From Elusimicrobia bacterium RIFOXYB2_FULL_48_7 (GTDB lineage: Bacteria > Elusimicrobiota > Endomicrobiia > CG1-02-37-114 > XYA2-FULL-39-19): 6,539 nucleotides of DNA. Positions within the stretch are counted from its first letter, which is position 1, and each line of letters begins with the position of its first letter. Below the pieces are notes generated by a model. The model saw nothing but the letters and a program-made list of their open reading frames with translations, was not told where the DNA came from and made no database searches. Location of the stretch: NCBI GenBank assembly GCA_001800495.1, contig MGVM01000108.1:1-6539 (forward strand), written 5' to 3'. Shown in pieces: positions 5,072 to 6,539 of this stretch. The translations under genes and the position numbers were made by a program.

Positions 5072-5662
5072 ATGAACAACAACAAGATAGACAAAAGCGT
5101 TATCCTGAACGAGATTATCGCCTGGGATAGCATCATCGGCGAAAAAGTGAATTTAATAGCCTGCGGCGGTGCCGCGCTGACCCTGCTTGACGTAAAAGAA
5201 TTCACCAGGGATGTCCATTTTGTGGTGCCGAAAGCCCAGGAATACCATTATCTCCTGAAAGTCCTTCCCAGGGCGGGATACAAACCGATTAAAAGCGGGG
5301 GCTTGAAGAGGGAGTACGGATTCAAATTCGAGTTTTTCAAGGGCAATACGGTAGACGCGACCAAACTGGTTCATTCACCCCTCAAGGAAGATAAGCACAT
5401 CAAGCTTAAACAATTCAAGTATATTTACGCAGGCGCCCTTAATTTTTACGACCTTATCATAAGCAAGTTGTTCAAGGCGTCTCCCGCGGATATTGACGAT
5501 TGCCTGGAGCTGATAAAGCTCAAACGGGAAGAAATAGACGTCAACAAGCTCAAAACCCATTACCTGGAAACATCCAAACTGAACGTTTCAGGCAAGGATC
5601 TGAAGAAAAACCTGGAATCTTTTTTAAGGGTTCTGGGCAAGGCAAAACTGCTGAAGAATTAG
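5072..5662 (+). CDS. Nucleotidyltransferase-fold protein, DUF6036/AbiEii-like, altered active site
   Basis: The 196-residue product resembles small proteins of the nucleotidyltransferase superfamily annotated as DUF6036 or AbiEii-like. Visible: ACGGAALTLL (30-39) with G32-G33 as the family's Gly-Gly turn, then F-T-R-D-V-H-F (44-50) where relatives have D-x-D; here D47 is kept and the second acid is H49. A likely third carboxylate is E87 in FKFEFF. The later block DLIISKLFKASPADIDD (127-143) matches the helical part seen in this family, with K132 and D140/D142/D143. The loss of one metal ligand suggests weak or changed catalysis. Relatives include toxins of toxin-antitoxin systems, but no antitoxin partner is adjacent. 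ATG 5072 follows AGAAGG (5061-5066) by 5 bases. It has its own promoter and leader hairpin and overlaps the convergent permease gene by 4 bases. Family likely; function unknown. Confidence 0.7.
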   Translation: MNNNKIDKSVILNEIIAWDSIIGEKVNLIACGGAALTLLDVKEFTRDVHFVVPKAQEYHYLLKVLPRAGYKPIKSGGLKREYGFKFEFFKGNTVDATKLVHSPLKEDKHIKLKQFKYIYAGALNFYDLIISKLFKASPADIDDCLELIKLKREEIDVNKLKTHYLETSKLNVSGKDLKKNLESFLRVLGKAKLLKN

Positions 5663-6539
5663 GTGAGCGCCGCAAAAGCAAGCCCTATCAAAATTGACAT
5701 CACGCCGATAACCGCCAGGTAGATAATAAGTATTTTCAAACCGAATTCCTTTTTAATCACCAGGATGGTGCCGTATGATGTTACGGGTCCGGCCAGCAGG
5801 AGCACCATTCCCGCTCCGATGCTCAACCCTGCCTGCACAAAAGCATGAGCAAGCGGGACGCTCGCCGTGGAACAAATATACATCACAAGCCCGAAAACCA
5901 GCGCGAAAATATAACCTGCAAAACCGGCCAGGTAATGTTCTATGAAGTAATTTACCGGTGCGATTGAAGCAATCACCGCCGCCAGCAGTATCCCTAGCAC
6001 CAGTTCCAGCCCCATTTCCCTGGGCATGTCAATGAAAGCGTAAGTCAGAATTGACCTTAACTTGTTAATAAAACCGTTTTTATGGTGGCTGTGGCCGTCG
6101 GAGTCGCTGCTGCATTCCTCGCACATAGGGCAGGAATCGCCGGCGTCCTTGACTTCAGGTGTTTCAAAAAAGTTGCCTATGATGCCGATAATGAAGCCCA
6201 TTATTACCACTCCGGTGCACAGGGCGATCGTAAAAGCCACTCCCATCAGTTTCCAGGTTACCAGGATGGCGGTGATTGACGTAGCGGGGGTTGCTATCAA
6301 AAAAGCCAGCACTGGCCCGAGCGGCACGCCTTTTTTTCTGAATGTTACGGCTATCGGCAGCGAGCCGAAACAGCATACCGGCAGGATCATTCCGATTATA
6401 ATTACGTATAAAAGAGGAAGAAACCCCTTGTTGCCCAGGTGTTTTTCAATTATTGACTGCGGGAGTAATTCGTGCACGATTCCGCTTATCACAAGCCCCA
6501 GGATAATGCTTGGTACGATGTCCTTTACGTAGTGCCAAA
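5659..6539 (-). CDS. Permease of the ArsP/DUF318 (COG0701) type, C-terminal part, possible metal efflux
   Basis: The frame is open to the right edge (15 further codons beyond an internal GTG at 6492, reading W-H-Y-V-K-D-I-V-P), so the true start lies outside. About 292 residues are visible; numbering here is from that GTG. About eight hydrophobic segments are seen. The signature LPVCCFGSLPIAV (37-49) and FLIATPATS (64-72) mark the first half; a related stretch, ICSTASVPLAH (206-216) with LLAGPVTS (232-239), marks the second, consistent with the two-repeat build of this family. A hydrophilic loop between the halves (about 110-145) carries C121, C124, C127 (C-x2-C-x2-C) and H134, H136, H137, a plausible metal-binding patch as in permeases proposed to export Cu/Zn or arsenicals. 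The substrate is inferred, not shown. The TAA stop overlaps the convergent gene's TAG (TTAG at 5659-5662), leaving no spacer for a terminator. Confidence 0.85.
   Translation of the reverse strand, partial: WHYVKDIVPSIILGLVISGIVHELLPQSIIEKHLGNKGFLPLLYVIIIGMILPVCCFGSLPIAVTFRKKGVPLGPVLAFLIATPATSITAILVTWKLMGVAFTIALCTGVVIMGFIIGIIGNFFETPEVKDAGDSCPMCEECSSDSDGHSHHKNGFINKLRSILTYAFIDMPREMGLELVLGILLAAVIASIAPVNYFIEHYLAGFAGYIFALVFGLVMYICSTASVPLAHAFVQAGLSIGAGMVLLLAGPVTSYGTILVIKKEFGLKILIIYLAVIGVMSILIGLAFAALT

Noticed and set aside
4940..5662. A toxin-antitoxin pair built on the nucleotidyltransferase-like protein
   Set aside because: Only one plus-strand gene is present, and no HEPN, AbiEi-like or small antitoxin frame with an RBS lies next to it.
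6062..6532. 156-codon plus-strand reading frame opposite the permease
   Set aside because: It is antisense to a clear membrane-protein gene, has no RBS, and its sequence is the usual mirror of hydrophobic codons.

Overview
The window comes from a bacterium of moderate GC (by eye mid-40s % overall, with AT-rich spacers). The evidence for Bacteria is the tRNA-Pro with a C1-G72 end pair, good Shine-Dalgarno sequences and an extended -10 promoter. The mixture of genes (RNase PH/RdgB pair, membrane-anchored GyrI-like protein, two-domain NAD synthetase, COG0701-type permease) would fit an uncultured, environmental lineage such as Omnitrophota, Elusimicrobiota or a deltaproteobacterial relative, but nothing here fixes the phylum.

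Layout, left to right. (1) 1-1055: the 3' part of rph (RNase PH) overlaps rdgB (XTP/dITP pyrophosphatase) by 4 bases. This is a housekeeping pair for RNA 3' end trimming and nucleotide-pool cleaning. (2) 1070-1662: a hairpin directly abuts a strong ribosome binding site, followed by a small membrane-anchored protein with a GyrI-like ligand-binding domain. (3) 1663-2109: a non-coding stretch holding a long AT-rich nested inverted repeat (1669-1839), a complete tRNA-Pro(UGG) at 1862-1935, a likely terminator, and a second inverted-repeat element (2004-2070) just upstream of the next gene. (4) 2110-4911: a tight two-gene operon of a class I/II PLP aminotransferase and glutamine-dependent NAD+ synthetase (nadE), ending in overlapping, mutually exclusive hairpins. 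(5) 4970-5662: an extended -10 promoter embedded in a palindrome, then a long leader hairpin, then a solitary nucleotidyltransferase-fold protein whose active-site D-x-D reads D-x-H. (6) 5659-6539, minus strand: the C-terminal ~290 residues of an ArsP/DUF318-type permease with a Cys/His-rich loop, overlapping its convergent neighbour by 4 bases and running off the right edge.

The protein genes are mostly ordinary metabolism. Aminotransferase plus NadE may link aspartate supply to NAD synthesis, though that link is inference. The unusual part is the spacer DNA: nearly every spacer carries a distinct inverted repeat, several placed where they could control translation or transcription of the next gene. 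The best candidates for something undescribed are the 1669-1839 element and the 4970-5662 unit (promoter-palindrome, leader hairpin and degenerate nucleotidyltransferase). No CRISPR array, transposase or complete mobile element is visible.
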